Shown here: positions 27,729 to 36,640 of the stretch, one piece after another
How the letters are laid out: every line of letters begins with the position of its first letter
Numbering within the stretch: position 1 is the stretch's first letter
Source of the DNA: a virus
IMG/VR virus record: IMGVR_UViG_3300025450_000015
Span: 89,701 to 153,700 of that record
Strand: one strand, 5' to 3'
DNA length: 64,000 bases
Position numbers and translations under genes: made by a program
The notes under the pieces: model-generated
Databases searched by the model: none
Seen by the model: only the letters and a program-made list of their open reading frames with translations
What the model was told of the DNA's origin: nothing

Positions 27729-28094
27729 ATGATAGGAAATTTACCTTCGGCAACACAAAGCGGACCAACAAATGTTAAAACATTTTTTGATACGTATTAT
27801 AATACTCCTGTAAGTTTTCCAGCGGCAGAGATCGACGCAACAATCGCATTTTTTGTCAAGCGTGGTTTTGATTATGCAGGTGCAAGTAGTACGGCAATTA
27901 TATTATTAAATCAATCTAGAGTAGAAAACGTCAGTGTGTTTAGTTTGTTAGATAAACTAAAAAGTTTAACTGATGTGCAACTTAGCCAAGTGGTTGCACA
28001 GGTATTAAATGCTTACAGAGAAAAAACCAGTCTATTAGGTTTTAGAACTGCTCAAGTTACTGACACGTTTGAATCACGTAACATATTAGTATAA
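27729..28094 (+). CDS. Conserved small T4-like virion-region protein
   Basis: The product is 121 aa, with a strong AGGAGG Shine-Dalgarno. It is mostly helical: VKTFFDTYYNTPVSFPAAEI, DATIAFFVKRGFDYAGASST and SVFSLLDKLKSLTDVQLSQV. The C-terminus LLGFRTAQVTDTFESRNIL is typical of a small protein found beside tail and head-completion genes in aquatic T4-like phages. I recall the family but not a function. It is tightly packed between the baseplate-tube gene and gp4, so a tail or head assembly role is likely. Confidence 0.65.
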   Translation: MIGNLPSATQSGPTNVKTFFDTYYNTPVSFPAAEIDATIAFFVKRGFDYAGASSTAIILLNQSRVENVSVFSLLDKLKSLTDVQLSQVVAQVLNAYREKTSLLGFRTAQVTDTFESRNILV

Positions 28095-28095
28095 T

Positions 28096-28524
28096 ATGGC
28101 TAAATTTGCACGTGGAAAATTCACCATGAAACATCCAGAAAAGTATGTAGGTACTAAAACGCCTACTTACAGATCGAGTTGGGAATGGAGTTTTATGAAT
28201 TTCTGCGACAACAACGAAAATGTGCAAAAATGGGCAAGTGAAGCTGTGCAGATTCCTTATAGAGATCCGCTAACTGATAGACAAACAGTTTATGTTCCTG
28301 ATTTTTTTATACAGTATGTAGACCGACATAATCATGTCCTTACAGAACTAATTGAAATTAAACCAGCTAGCCAAACTATACTAGAACGTGTGGGCAAGAA
28401 CAAGTACAACCAAGCACAGTTTGTTAAAAATCAAGCCAAATGGGCTGCCGCTGGACTATGGTGTAAACAACAAGGTATTAAATTTCGTATCCTTAATGAA
28501 AATGATATCTTCAGTCAAGTTTAA
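28096..28524 (+). CDS. 4: Head completion nuclease, gp4-like
   Basis: The product is 142 aa (T4 gp4 is 150 aa). The diagnostic string is YRSSWEWSFMNFCDNNENVQ, followed by EAVQIPYRDP, VPDFFIQY and ELIEIKPASQ, giving the D...ExK nuclease-type core (D in VPDFF, E and K in EIKP). T4 gp4 acts on filled heads and is needed for tail joining. The ATG follows the preceding stop by one base (TAATATGG), so translation is probably coupled. Confidence 0.9.
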   Translation: MAKFARGKFTMKHPEKYVGTKTPTYRSSWEWSFMNFCDNNENVQKWASEAVQIPYRDPLTDRQTVYVPDFFIQYVDRHNHVLTELIEIKPASQTILERVGKNKYNQAQFVKNQAKWAAAGLWCKQQGIKFRILNENDIFSQV

Positions 28525-28526
28525 GC

Positions 28527-28533
28527 ATAAGTA
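28527..28533 (+). promoter_or_regulatory. Variant late promoter for gp16, ATAAGTA
   Basis: CATAAGTA differs from the late element by one base and ends 5 nt before the gp16 ATG, the same spacing as the perfect copies elsewhere. No Shine-Dalgarno is evident. Confidence 0.4.
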
Positions 28534-28538
28534 ATAGT

Positions 28539-29021
28539 ATGACTAAAAAACTTGAAGAAATCCTAAATCTTCCCGATAGTAAAAAAATCGTTAAACAGGA
28601 AGAAAAAGCACAAGCCAAAGCTGAACTTGCTCAGCCATTCCTTCGCGACATGAGTGAGTTTGATAAAATCTCAGCCGCGTTACCAGCGGTAAAAGGTCTA
28701 GGCGATATTGCCGATAATGAACTGGACGAACTAGCACAAAAAGCAAAAGATGCCTACGAAGATATCATGGATTTAGGCATGAACGTTGAAGCTAGATACA
28801 GTGCCAGATTGTTTGAAGTAGCCGCAGGTATGTTAGGACACGCTATCAGTGCTAAAAGTGCCAAATTAGATAAAAAGCTAAAGATGATTGATCTACAGCT
28901 CAAGAAACAAAAGTTAGACCAAGATACTAACGGTCATGATGAAGGTGTTACGATTCCAGGCGATGGAGTCATTATTTCGGATCGTAATAGCTTGTTAGAG
29001 AAATTAAAGAATTTAAAATAA
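28539..29021 (+). CDS. 16: Small terminase subunit, gp16-like
   Basis: The product is 160 aa (T4 gp16 is 164 aa). The core helices NELDELAQKAKDAYEDIMDL and NVEARYSARLFEVAAGMLGH, and then KLDKKLKMIDLQLKKQKLD, are characteristic of T4-type small terminases, which form a ring that recognises DNA and regulates gp17. The C-terminal region is acidic then basic. The start ATG lies 5 nt after ATAAGTA, a one-base variant of the late element, with no clear Shine-Dalgarno. gp17 is 2 kb downstream rather than adjacent as in T4. Confidence 0.88.
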   Translation: MTKKLEEILNLPDSKKIVKQEEKAQAKAELAQPFLRDMSEFDKISAALPAVKGLGDIADNELDELAQKAKDAYEDIMDLGMNVEARYSARLFEVAAGMLGHAISAKSAKLDKKLKMIDLQLKKQKLDQDTNGHDEGVTIPGDGVIISDRNSLLEKLKNLK

Positions 29022-29024
29022 ATA
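29018..29024 (+). promoter_or_regulatory. Late promoter, ATAAATA
   Basis: AAATAAATATAG overlaps the gp16 stop region and lies 18 nt before the ATG of the putative internal head protein at 29043. Confidence 0.6.
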
Positions 29025-29042
29025 TAGTACTAGGATCAGACT

Positions 29043-29678
29043 ATGAAATCATACAAAGAATATTTGACCGAAAGCAAAAAAGTTTACGAATTTAAAGTAA
29101 AAATTGCTGGAGATCACCCAGATAATGCTGTTGAGCAAATCAAAGGCTCTTTGAGCCAATTCCACGTTACTAAAGTTAATAAAGGAATTACAACACCAAT
29201 TCAAGAACGTCACAGCGAATTTCCAGAGCACAAAAATGTTGGTATGACTATCTACGATGTTACTACAGATTATCCTGCAACTAGTTTACAAATTCGCGAT
29301 ATGGTTGCAACTGGCCTAGGCGTTACCCACAGCCACGTAATTGTACGCAACATGTGGGAAGAACGTGAACACGAAATTAATCACGAACACGATGAAAAAA
29401 CTGGTAAAGCAGTTGGCGGAACTACTCAAGATCCTAGTGATCACAGCGACCTAGTTAACGACAAATACAAGTATGACTTGTTAAAAGAACTAGGTAAAGA
29501 AAAACACAACATGACACAAGTTAAAGGATTTAATGATCAAATTCTTGCTGAAAAAATGCCAGGTGTCGCAGAAGAATATAGAAAAGTTAAAGAATTTAAC
29601 ACAAACAAACCAGGGACAACTAGTACCATTGGTACTAAACAAAATAAACTCCCTAAATTGCCTAAGGGGACAAAATAA
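29043..29678 (+). CDS. Putative internal head protein with prohead-cleavage-like N-terminus
   Basis: The product is 211 aa, starting MKSYKEYLTES. This closely resembles the T4 capsid-targeting sequence MKTYQEFIAEA, which prohead protease gp21 cuts after LxE/IxE; the predicted cut is after E10. The body (YEFKVKIAGDHPDNAVEQIK, YDVTTDYPATSLQIRDMVAT, THSHVIVRNM) is a compact alpha/beta domain conserved in marine T4-like phages. A charged His/Glu-rich region (NHEHDEKTGKAVGG) and a basic tail follow. A T4-style late promoter (ATAAATA) lies 18 nt before the ATG and TAGGA may serve as Shine-Dalgarno. Packaging into the head is an inference. Confidence 0.65.
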   Translation: MKSYKEYLTESKKVYEFKVKIAGDHPDNAVEQIKGSLSQFHVTKVNKGITTPIQERHSEFPEHKNVGMTIYDVTTDYPATSLQIRDMVATGLGVTHSHVIVRNMWEEREHEINHEHDEKTGKAVGGTTQDPSDHSDLVNDKYKYDLLKELGKEKHNMTQVKGFNDQILAEKMPGVAEEYRKVKEFNTNKPGTTSTIGTKQNKLPKLPKGTK

Positions 29679-30961
29679 TGCAACTATACGATTTAATGGC
29701 AAAATTAAAAAAGATTGAAGAAGGTGTTGAGCCACCAAATCATTACGGTGGTCAAGGACCAGAAGGTGCTAAATTTGACCTTTATATGCAACAACGTAAA
29801 AATCAGTTAGCGGCTCAGAAACCAAAAGAGGAAAGTGTTGAAGAATGTGGTGAAGGCCCACTTCCAATGATTGCACATGCCCAACAAAGTCAACAGGACA
29901 ATGTTTCGATGAATGTTACTATGTCTGGTCAAGGATCTGGCGGTATTAAAGATCTGATGAGTATTCTACGTAATATTGAAAATGGTTCAAGCGAAAAAGA
30001 ACCAGCTATGATCATTGGTAAAGATTCCAGCGAACACGATCATGAAGAGCCTATGATGGGTGATATGGTTGCAAGTATGTCTGCCGAAGAAGGACAAAGC
30101 GATATGAGTCCTCTTACAACAGATGAACGTGGTATGGAAGAAGAATTTGACGACGATGAAGAAACTTACGGTAATAGTGCTCAAGGATCAGCAGGTCATC
30201 ATGTTCACGGTGTAGATGCTGTAACATTCAGCGGAGATGATATGAATAGTAAGGGTAAGATTAGTCCTATTCAACGTGCAGTTGGAACTAACCCATTACG
30301 TGAACCAAGTAATTTTGATGAAAGTCTAGTTAATAAACTTTCAGCAATGTACGAAGAAGTTAAACAAAAATCAATGAGCCGCAAAAGTGAAAAAATGTCT
30401 AAAAAAGATGTAAAAGAAAACGCTCATCACGATGATGATGAAGAGAAAAAGATTCGTCACCTAATGCGAAAATACGGTTGGAGTCATCAAGAAGCACTAG
30501 AGCATTATCACTATGAAGAACATGATCCTAAAGATTATGAAGACATGGAAGAATCTGCTAAATGGCGTGATCCTAAATACAAAGGCCAATTGTTTACTCA
30601 AAAGAAAGGCGACAGTGATGATTACGATAGCATAGATTACGGATACGGTATAAAAGAAAGACCTAAAAAAGATCCAGGTCAAAAACGATCTACATTTGAC
30701 AGGGATACTGTATGGACAGATCCATTAGATACTAGAAGTAATTTACCTAAGCATCACAACGATCCTGAGAACTGGGGGCATGGTAGTATTTCTAGTAAAG
30801 GCGACTCAAAAGGAAAACTTACGGCCGATAGAAGAAAGCGTATGAAAAATGATATTCGAGGAAGTTTAGGACAACACCATACTCCAACCTTACCAGAACA
30901 GATGAATGAAAGTAAAGAATTAAATGCTATGCTAGCATTAAACAAAAGATTAAACGGTTAA
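29678..30961 (+). CDS. Highly charged head-region protein, unknown
   Basis: The product is 427 aa, translationally coupled to the preceding gene (TAATG). It is extremely charged and His/Met-rich with long Asp/Glu runs (EEEFDDDEETYG) and Lys/Arg segments, so it is largely disordered or coiled. I13-E-E15|G16 near the N-terminus fits the prohead protease rule. The C-terminus is NESKELNAMLALNKRLNG, similar in style to other proteins of this cluster. It may be a scaffold or internal head protein. Two hairpins, the second a strong terminator, follow it. Confidence 0.5.
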   Translation: MQLYDLMAKLKKIEEGVEPPNHYGGQGPEGAKFDLYMQQRKNQLAAQKPKEESVEECGEGPLPMIAHAQQSQQDNVSMNVTMSGQGSGGIKDLMSILRNIENGSSEKEPAMIIGKDSSEHDHEEPMMGDMVASMSAEEGQSDMSPLTTDERGMEEEFDDDEETYGNSAQGSAGHHVHGVDAVTFSGDDMNSKGKISPIQRAVGTNPLREPSNFDESLVNKLSAMYEEVKQKSMSRKSEKMSKKDVKENAHHDDDEEKKIRHLMRKYGWSHQEALEHYHYEEHDPKDYEDMEESAKWRDPKYKGQLFTQKKGDSDDYDSIDYGYGIKERPKKDPGQKRSTFDRDTVWTDPLDTRSNLPKHHNDPENWGHGSISSKGDSKGKLTADRRKRMKNDIRGSLGQHHTPTLPEQMNESKELNAMLALNKRLNG

Positions 30962-30995
30962 GTTTCGTCGCAGTTAGCACCCTGTCCAAGGTGCC

Positions 30996-31023
30996 AAATA
31001 GACCCTCCGGGGTCTATTTTTTT
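30996..31023 (+). terminator. Rho-independent terminator before gp17
   Basis: A perfect 10-bp stem AAATAGACCC / GGGTCTATTT with a TCCG loop is followed by a T-run. A smaller GCACC / GGTGC hairpin lies just upstream at about 30977-30995. It separates the head-protein operon from gp17. Confidence 0.9.
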
Positions 31024-31025
31024 GT

Positions 31026-31032
31026 GTAAATA
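31026..31032 (+). promoter_or_regulatory. Late promoter for gp17, GTAAATA
   Basis: TGTAAATA ends 5 nt before the gp17 ATG and starts right after the terminator T-run, so no room exists for a leader or ribosome site. Confidence 0.65.
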
Positions 31033-31037
31033 AAGTT

Positions 31038-32639
31038 ATGGCAAAATCACTAGACGGCGTCTTAACAAAGAAGGCGCATACAAAAGAAAAATTTACAGAA
31101 CAACAAGTTCAAGATTTGTTGGAGTGTGCCAACCCCGAGACTGGCTATTTGCATTTTGCAAAACATTTCTTTCATATACAGCACCCTGTAAAAGGAAAGG
31201 TTAAATTTGAACCTTACAAATACCAAACAGGATTATTAAGTGCTTACCACAACTATCGTTTTAACATTAATATGTTGCCACGTCAAAGTGGAAAGACTAC
31301 TTGTGCATCAGCGTACTTGTTATGGTATGCTATGTTTCATCCAGATCAGACTATTCTAATTGCCGCACACAAATACACAGGCGCACAGGAAATTATGCAA
31401 CGTATTCGTTACGGATACGAATTATGTCCTGATTATATTAGATCAGGTGTTGTAAGTTATAACAAAGGGAGCATTGATTTTGACAACGGATCAAGAATTG
31501 TATCAGCTACTACTACTGGTAACACCGGTCGTGGTATGTCCATATCCTTATTATATTGTGACGAGTTTGCGTTCCTTCAACCTAACATTGCTGATGAATT
31601 TTGGACATCAATCAGCCCCACACTAGCAACTGGTGGACGAGCAATTATTACTTCAACACCTAACAGTGACGAAGATACGTTTGCTATTATCTGGAAAGAA
31701 AGTCAAGATTTCTTTGACGAGTACGGTAATGAAAAGGATGACAAGACTGGACGTAACGGGTTTCATGGATTTAAAGCCGATTGGTGGGAACATCCAGATC
31801 GCGATGACGAATGGAAGAAAACTGAGATGGGACGTATCGGTGAAGAACGTTTCCGTCGCGAGTACGGTTGCGAATTTTTAGTTTATGATGAAACCTTAAT
31901 CAGCAGTTTAAAACTTGCAGAATTAGTAGGACGAGAGCCTGCTTTTAAAATGGGTCAAGTGCGTTGGTATAAAAAACCCGAACCTGGACATGTTTATCTT
32001 ATAGCCCTGGATCCTAGTTTAGGTACTGGCGGCGACTACGGTGCCATCGAAGTGTTTGAAATGCCCAGTATGACTCAAATAGCCGAGTGGCAACATAACA
32101 TTACACCTATACAACAGCAGGTTAAAATACTTAGAGATGTTATCAAATACATAGCAGATGAGATAGGAGAAGATAGTTTTAATCAAATCTACTGGAGTGT
32201 GGAAAATAATACTGTGGGTGAAAGTGCCCTAGTTGTCATAGACAATCTAGGAGAAGAAACTTTCCCAGGGTTATTTTTAAGTGAACCCTTACGAAAAGGG
32301 CATGTTAAGAAATTCCGCAAAGGGTTTAATACTACATTTGGTACTAAAATTGCCACTTGTGCTAAAATTAAATACCTAATCGAAGAAGGAAAATGTACTA
32401 TAAACAGCCGTACTTTACTAAGCGAACTTAAAACTTATATTGCAAAAGGTACTACTTTTGCGGCCAAAGAAGGGCAACACGACGACCTAGTAGCGGCTTT
32501 ACTATTAATAGTACGTATGGCTATTGTACTGGCAGAATGGGATCCTAATGTATTTGATAGACTAAAAGTACATAGCGATTGGGCCGAAGAAGAAAATTAC
32601 GAACTACCCTTGCCTATATTCATATCTACGGGGATGTGA
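31038..32639 (+). CDS. 17: Large terminase subunit, gp17-like
   Basis: The product is 533 aa (T4 gp17 is 610 aa). Walker A is LPRQSGKT at 80-87 and Walker B is LLYCDEF at 171-177 with catalytic E176, followed by an ITSTPNSDED coupling motif. The C-terminal RNase H-like nuclease has LIALDPSLGTGGDYGAIEVF (metal Asp), a central SVENNTVG and a terminal GQHDDLVAALLL. It pumps DNA into the prohead and cuts headfuls. The ATG is 5 nt after a GTAAATA element with no Shine-Dalgarno, right after the upstream terminator, so it heads its own late transcript. Confidence 0.95.
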   Translation: MAKSLDGVLTKKAHTKEKFTEQQVQDLLECANPETGYLHFAKHFFHIQHPVKGKVKFEPYKYQTGLLSAYHNYRFNINMLPRQSGKTTCASAYLLWYAMFHPDQTILIAAHKYTGAQEIMQRIRYGYELCPDYIRSGVVSYNKGSIDFDNGSRIVSATTTGNTGRGMSISLLYCDEFAFLQPNIADEFWTSISPTLATGGRAIITSTPNSDEDTFAIIWKESQDFFDEYGNEKDDKTGRNGFHGFKADWWEHPDRDDEWKKTEMGRIGEERFRREYGCEFLVYDETLISSLKLAELVGREPAFKMGQVRWYKKPEPGHVYLIALDPSLGTGGDYGAIEVFEMPSMTQIAEWQHNITPIQQQVKILRDVIKYIADEIGEDSFNQIYWSVENNTVGESALVVIDNLGEETFPGLFLSEPLRKGHVKKFRKGFNTTFGTKIATCAKIKYLIEEGKCTINSRTLLSELKTYIAKGTTFAAKEGQHDDLVAALLLIVRMAIVLAEWDPNVFDRLKVHSDWAEEENYELPLPIFISTGM

Positions 32640-32645
32640 TAAATA
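32639..32645 (+). promoter_or_regulatory. Late promoter for 744-aa protein, ATAAATA
   Basis: TGATAAATATT overlaps the gp17 stop codon and ends 4 nt before the ATG at 32650; no Shine-Dalgarno is present. Confidence 0.65.
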
Positions 32646-32649
32646 TTAT

Positions 32650-34884
32650 ATGGACACAAATCTGAATAAAATAGCCAAGGACTTGTATGGAAAGATTGAA
32701 ACACGCTTTCCAGACATTAAAATTGGCGATGAAAATGCTGAAGTTTTAAGTAGAAAAGGCGATATTCCCAGAGCACGTTTTTTTGAATTTGAATACGAAG
32801 ACCGTGGTGTTAAACTTGGTAACGTAACAATTACATTGGACAGAGAAGACGGAGTAGTTGTACAAATTAGTGGAAGCCTAGCTGAAAAAAAACATCCAGG
32901 AGTTTTTAAATTTATTCGCGGATTAAGATCATTTGCCAAGGACAGACTATTAAATTTTGATATTCAAAACATAAACAAAGATCAATTAGACAAAAGAGAT
33001 TATGAGTTCCAAGCGAAACCCAAGGAAGAATTTACCATGATGGAAAGTAAAATGTACGGTACTGCTAAGATCAGTTACCAAGACCTCGGAGAGGCAAGAC
33101 TGGTAGTTAAACACAGTCAGCCAGTTAATACCGACCTAGCCGCAGGACGTACAATGCATATTGAATCTATCTATGTTGAGAATGCAGATGGTGAACGTTT
33201 TAAATATCCGTTTAAACATCTTGCAGGTGCCCGTGCTCTTGCAGAACATTTAAAACATGGCGGTATCCCTTATGATAGTATTGGTAAACATATTACAAGT
33301 TTATCAGAAGAGCTAGCACAATTACGCAAGTTTAAAGGTTATGTTGGTCGTAACGAAGCATTAAGTGAGGCAATGGGCGACATCACTAGTAAAGTTATGG
33401 AACGCATTGATTCTGTCAAAAAAGAAATTCAACAATTAAGCCGTACATCATACTACGAAGCATTTGTAGAATCATTTGAAGATCATGAAGAACAAATGAT
33501 TCCAGAGGCAGTAATGGATGATTGGATCGATAGATTAACTATCCGCACATTCAACGAAGAACTACGTACAGCATTTCCATACATCTTTAAACTAGTAAGT
33601 GAAAATGATATTCCTGTTAAAGAATTAACACCAGACGATTTATTAGACGAAGCAGGAAATCCTGTACAAGCGGCAATTGCAATTTCTAAAAAGGAATCAG
33701 GCAAATACAATAAAGAAGGTAAACGAATCAAAGAATCCCCAGAAGATCAATTCGAATCATTCATGAATCAACTTGTTGCTGAAGATGAAACAACACAACA
33801 AGGTGTTAATACATTATTCAGTACAATTCCAGAAATAAGATCACAAGCAGTTAAAAATTTAAAAGATAAAATCAGTCAAGGACTAAAGCCAGGAACCGAT
33901 GGTGTTAACGCGGCACTTACTTTAAAAGGTATTATCGACAGTGACAAATTTACTGAAAATTATTTAAAAGGTTTATCAGATAACGACAATATCGTTACTG
34001 TGTTAAAACAATATGTAAAAGATGTTGCCAACAATGATCCTAAAGCTGTTACATCTGGAAAAAATCCAGGAGCACAGGACGCCGCAAGAGAACTATTGGC
34101 AAGTAAAGAATTAGATAATATGAGTTCAGACGCAAGCACTCCTCCAGACATGGGTGCAGAACCAGCGGCTCCAGCTCCAGGTGGCGAAACTCCACCCGCA
34201 CCTGACATGGGTGCAGAAACTCCTCCGGCTCCAGGCGGTGAAACTCCTCCTCCGGCTCCAGGCGGTGAAACTCCACCCGCACCCGTAGCAGAAAGTGGAT
34301 TGCAAGCATATCTTGGTAATAAAAAATATGGCAAAGACGGTATGGATCAATTACGTCAGGCTGGGCGTGATCATGTTGGTTCAGACAAAATTGCCAAACT
34401 AAAAGCCAAATTAATCAAGGCAAGAGAAAGTGGTGCAGAGTTACATGACAAAGTAGATTTTGGTCATAAAGAAATGACATTGCATGACTGTATGAAACAG
34501 TTTAAGATTAATCCAATGGAGTGCGGATTCAAGTCTCCTACTATGAGTAGTTCAGTATCAGATGGTAGTAAATCACCAGGCGAGATGGAAATAGAAAGCA
34601 GTATTAGTGGATTCTGGAATAAAGACGCTCCAATGCACGAAGGAAATTTTACCATCGGGCCTACAAGAGTAATTACAAAAATTCTTAAAAGTTATAACAA
34701 CGGCGAATATCGTCATGCTAAACCGCATGATGTAAAAAAAGTTATTGCTAGAGTTAAACAAATGGATCCACCAAGTAGTGTTAAAGGTATAGAACATAAA
34801 CCTAATGCACACCCAACTAACATGCCATATTCAGTAGCAGAATCGGACGAACTGGCAAGAATTAAAAAATTGATAGGAATGTAA
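32650..34884 (+). CDS. Large head-region protein with Pro-rich linker, unknown
   Basis: The product is 744 aa. Residues 1-120 form an alpha/beta domain; 130-275 contain YGTAKISYQDLGEARLVVKH, LAGARALAEHLKHGG and a coiled segment (VMERIDSVKKEIQQL), a combination seen in uncharacterised proteins of marine T4-like phages. Residues 490-550 are a flexible linker of repeated APGGETPP and PPDMGAE. The C-terminal domain ends in ESDELARIKKLIGM. The ATG is 4 nt after ATAAATA with no Shine-Dalgarno. Position after gp17 and large size suggest a virion or assembly protein; function unknown. Confidence 0.6.
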   Translation: MDTNLNKIAKDLYGKIETRFPDIKIGDENAEVLSRKGDIPRARFFEFEYEDRGVKLGNVTITLDREDGVVVQISGSLAEKKHPGVFKFIRGLRSFAKDRLLNFDIQNINKDQLDKRDYEFQAKPKEEFTMMESKMYGTAKISYQDLGEARLVVKHSQPVNTDLAAGRTMHIESIYVENADGERFKYPFKHLAGARALAEHLKHGGIPYDSIGKHITSLSEELAQLRKFKGYVGRNEALSEAMGDITSKVMERIDSVKKEIQQLSRTSYYEAFVESFEDHEEQMIPEAVMDDWIDRLTIRTFNEELRTAFPYIFKLVSENDIPVKELTPDDLLDEAGNPVQAAIAISKKESGKYNKEGKRIKESPEDQFESFMNQLVAEDETTQQGVNTLFSTIPEIRSQAVKNLKDKISQGLKPGTDGVNAALTLKGIIDSDKFTENYLKGLSDNDNIVTVLKQYVKDVANNDPKAVTSGKNPGAQDAARELLASKELDNMSSDASTPPDMGAEPAAPAPGGETPPAPDMGAETPPAPGGETPPPAPGGETPPAPVAESGLQAYLGNKKYGKDGMDQLRQAGRDHVGSDKIAKLKAKLIKARESGAELHDKVDFGHKEMTLHDCMKQFKINPMECGFKSPTMSSSVSDGSKSPGEMEIESSISGFWNKDAPMHEGNFTIGPTRVITKILKSYNNGEYRHAKPHDVKKVIARVKQMDPPSSVKGIEHKPNAHPTNMPYSVAESDELARIKKLIGM
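34139..34286 (+). repeat. Pro-rich linker repeats in 744-aa protein gene
   Basis: Imperfect in-frame repeats encode APGGETPP (four times) and PDMGAE (twice) with Ala/Pro spacers. They make an extended linker between two folded parts and are prone to length change by recombination. Confidence 0.85.
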
Positions 34885-34885
34885 C

Positions 34886-35545
34886 ATGAAAAAAATCACA
34901 GAACAACAATTAATCGAATCAGCCCGTAATCTACAAGCTAGATTGAAAGAAGGCGATGGTCCAGGAATCGTTTCAAAATATTTGGCGCATCCTGTAAAGA
35001 CTGTAGGATCTTGGTTTGGCGCGAACGATTATAGAAATGAAGACCGCAACGATCCTAATGGTAATGAAGGTCAAAAGGTTACAGTCGGGGATGCCAAAAT
35101 GTGGGGAAAACTAGGATGGCTCGGTGGTAACGGACAAACTGGAGCTATTAAAAATGCAGGAGAATGGTATACTACGCCTGATAACAAGCTAGTTCCTAGT
35201 GAAAACACTAATCTTGTATTAAACTTAGAAAGATTAGGAGTAAAATCACAAGGCAGAGATCCTAAAACAACTATTGATCCAAATAATTACAATGCAGGTT
35301 CTCCGACCACCCAAGCTGGTACTTATGATCCCGATACCGGAGTAGTAACTAGTGGATCTAATCAGACTAACAGCAGTGGCCAATATGTCGATGCTACTAA
35401 TAGTAAACCACAGACACAGCAAACTCAAAATCAGTCAAGCGGACAAACACAGAACCAATCAAATGGCCCAAAAGAAGGTGATCGAAAACAATCAAAAAGT
35501 GGTAAGGACATAATTTTTAGAAATGGTGCTTGGGAGTACTTATAA
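34886..35545 (+). CDS. Putative internal head protein, unknown
   Basis: The product is 219 aa. The N-terminus MKKITEQQLIESARNLQARL has L9-I-E11|S12, fitting the prohead protease cleavage rule, with a second possible site at L20-K-E22|G23. The middle contains Gly/Trp-rich segments (GSWFGANDY, KMWGKLGWLGG). A long Gln/Asn/Ser linker with repeated QTQNQS precedes a compact terminal motif SKSGKDIIFRNGAWEYL, a small beta-hairpin seen at ends of other phage proteins. The stop overlaps the next start (TAATG). No enzyme motif is present. Confidence 0.5.
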   Translation: MKKITEQQLIESARNLQARLKEGDGPGIVSKYLAHPVKTVGSWFGANDYRNEDRNDPNGNEGQKVTVGDAKMWGKLGWLGGNGQTGAIKNAGEWYTTPDNKLVPSENTNLVLNLERLGVKSQGRDPKTTIDPNNYNAGSPTTQAGTYDPDTGVVTSGSNQTNSSGQYVDATNSKPQTQQTQNQSSGQTQNQSNGPKEGDRKQSKSGKDIIFRNGAWEYL

Positions 35546-36603
35546 TGAGACAATGGATTGATTTACTGATAGAAGGTACAAAAGTACCAGCTGATGATTT
35601 ACCAGATAGCGGCACTCAATCGTCTAGTAAGAGAGTACCAGCTGATGATTTACCAGATAGCGGCACTCAATCGTCTAGTAATAGAGTACCAGCTGATGAT
35701 GCACCTTCTGGAGGCAATCAATCATCAACAAATACTGCTCCAAAGAAAAAAACTGGTCCAAAAAATCCTAATGTTAAGGCTCTACAAGATGAAATCGTCA
35801 AAGCTAGCGGCGATAACAAGATTTTTCCAAAGTATGGTGCAGACGGTATATGGGGAAATGAAACTGCTGGTGTAGTATTCAGCGATCCGAAATATATAGA
35901 AATTGCTAAAAAATATGCTGATACAATTCCTCAAGTTAAAAGTATTATGGATGCCAAGGGTGTTGCACAGGATATCGGAAAACGAACACAGGATAGTAGT
36001 GACCAATTAAACAAGCAATTTCCTAATTCATCAGCCCAGGCGGCAACTACAGGACAATCTAATTCATCAGCCCAAGCGGCAAACGCAACACCTGAACCTG
36101 TAGTTGATCAGGATGCTGGTGCAAAAGAAACTGCTAAAAAATTCGTTGATAACACTACAGCTCCGGCATATATTGACAGCAAAGATGGTATGATCAAGTA
36201 TATGGATTCATCTAGTAAACAACCTAAAATTATGCCAAGCGATTGGATTCCACAGTATGCCCCAGAATTAGATAAGGCTTTGAAAGATTTAAAAGCAGGA
36301 ACACCACAGACAACTAAATTTTTATGGTGGAACGTCAATAATGGGACAAAAGTTGATATCCGTGCGTTAGATGCATTAAGTCCTAATGCTAGTAATGGTA
36401 CTGGATTGAAGATGCCAAATACTAATACAATGAGTCTTGGACAGCAAACTCCATCGGCCGCTGATAATTCAAACGCAACTCAGCCTAATCCGTATAGTCT
36501 AGTTCCACCTAAACCGCAACTCAATCCACTCACAAAAGATGTACAAGAGTCAGTTGGATTTGACGAATTACAACGTTTGGTAAGTTTAGTACATCACAGA
36601 TAA
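35545..36603 (+). CDS. Repeat-bearing head-region protein, unknown
   Basis: The product is 352 aa from the ATG overlapping the previous stop; a TTG five codons earlier is less likely. It starts MRQWIDLLIEG, with L8-I-E10|G11 as a predicted prohead protease site. Residues 14-64 are three copies of a 17-aa repeat (VPADDLPDSGTQSSS), the third diverged. Residues 80-150 (NVKALQDEI, GADGIWGNETAGVVF) recall a peptidoglycan-binding-like domain, where NxDGxWGxxT is a common signature; this is tentative. A TKFLWWNVNNGTKVD segment follows, and the protein ends GFDELQRLVSLVHHR. If the wall-binding reading is right, it could be an injected or virion-bound wall-interacting protein. Confidence 0.5.
   Translation: MRQWIDLLIEGTKVPADDLPDSGTQSSSKRVPADDLPDSGTQSSSNRVPADDAPSGGNQSSTNTAPKKKTGPKNPNVKALQDEIVKASGDNKIFPKYGADGIWGNETAGVVFSDPKYIEIAKKYADTIPQVKSIMDAKGVAQDIGKRTQDSSDQLNKQFPNSSAQAATTGQSNSSAQAANATPEPVVDQDAGAKETAKKFVDNTTAPAYIDSKDGMIKYMDSSSKQPKIMPSDWIPQYAPELDKALKDLKAGTPQTTKFLWWNVNNGTKVDIRALDALSPNASNGTGLKMPNTNTMSLGQQTPSAADNSNATQPNPYSLVPPKPQLNPLTKDVQESVGFDELQRLVSLVHHR
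35584..35736 (+). repeat. Three 51-bp direct repeats
   Basis: Copies start at 35584, 35635 and 35686. The first two are nearly identical; the third diverges after its first third. Each encodes 17 residues beginning VPADD within the 352-aa protein. Confidence 0.92.
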
Positions 36604-36640
36604 TTCGAGTAAAATACTCATATTTCCAGCAAGATTTCAC

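Noticed and set aside
35584-35736. Regular repeats considered as a CRISPR array.
   Set aside because: The repeats are contiguous, coding and in frame, with no spacers.
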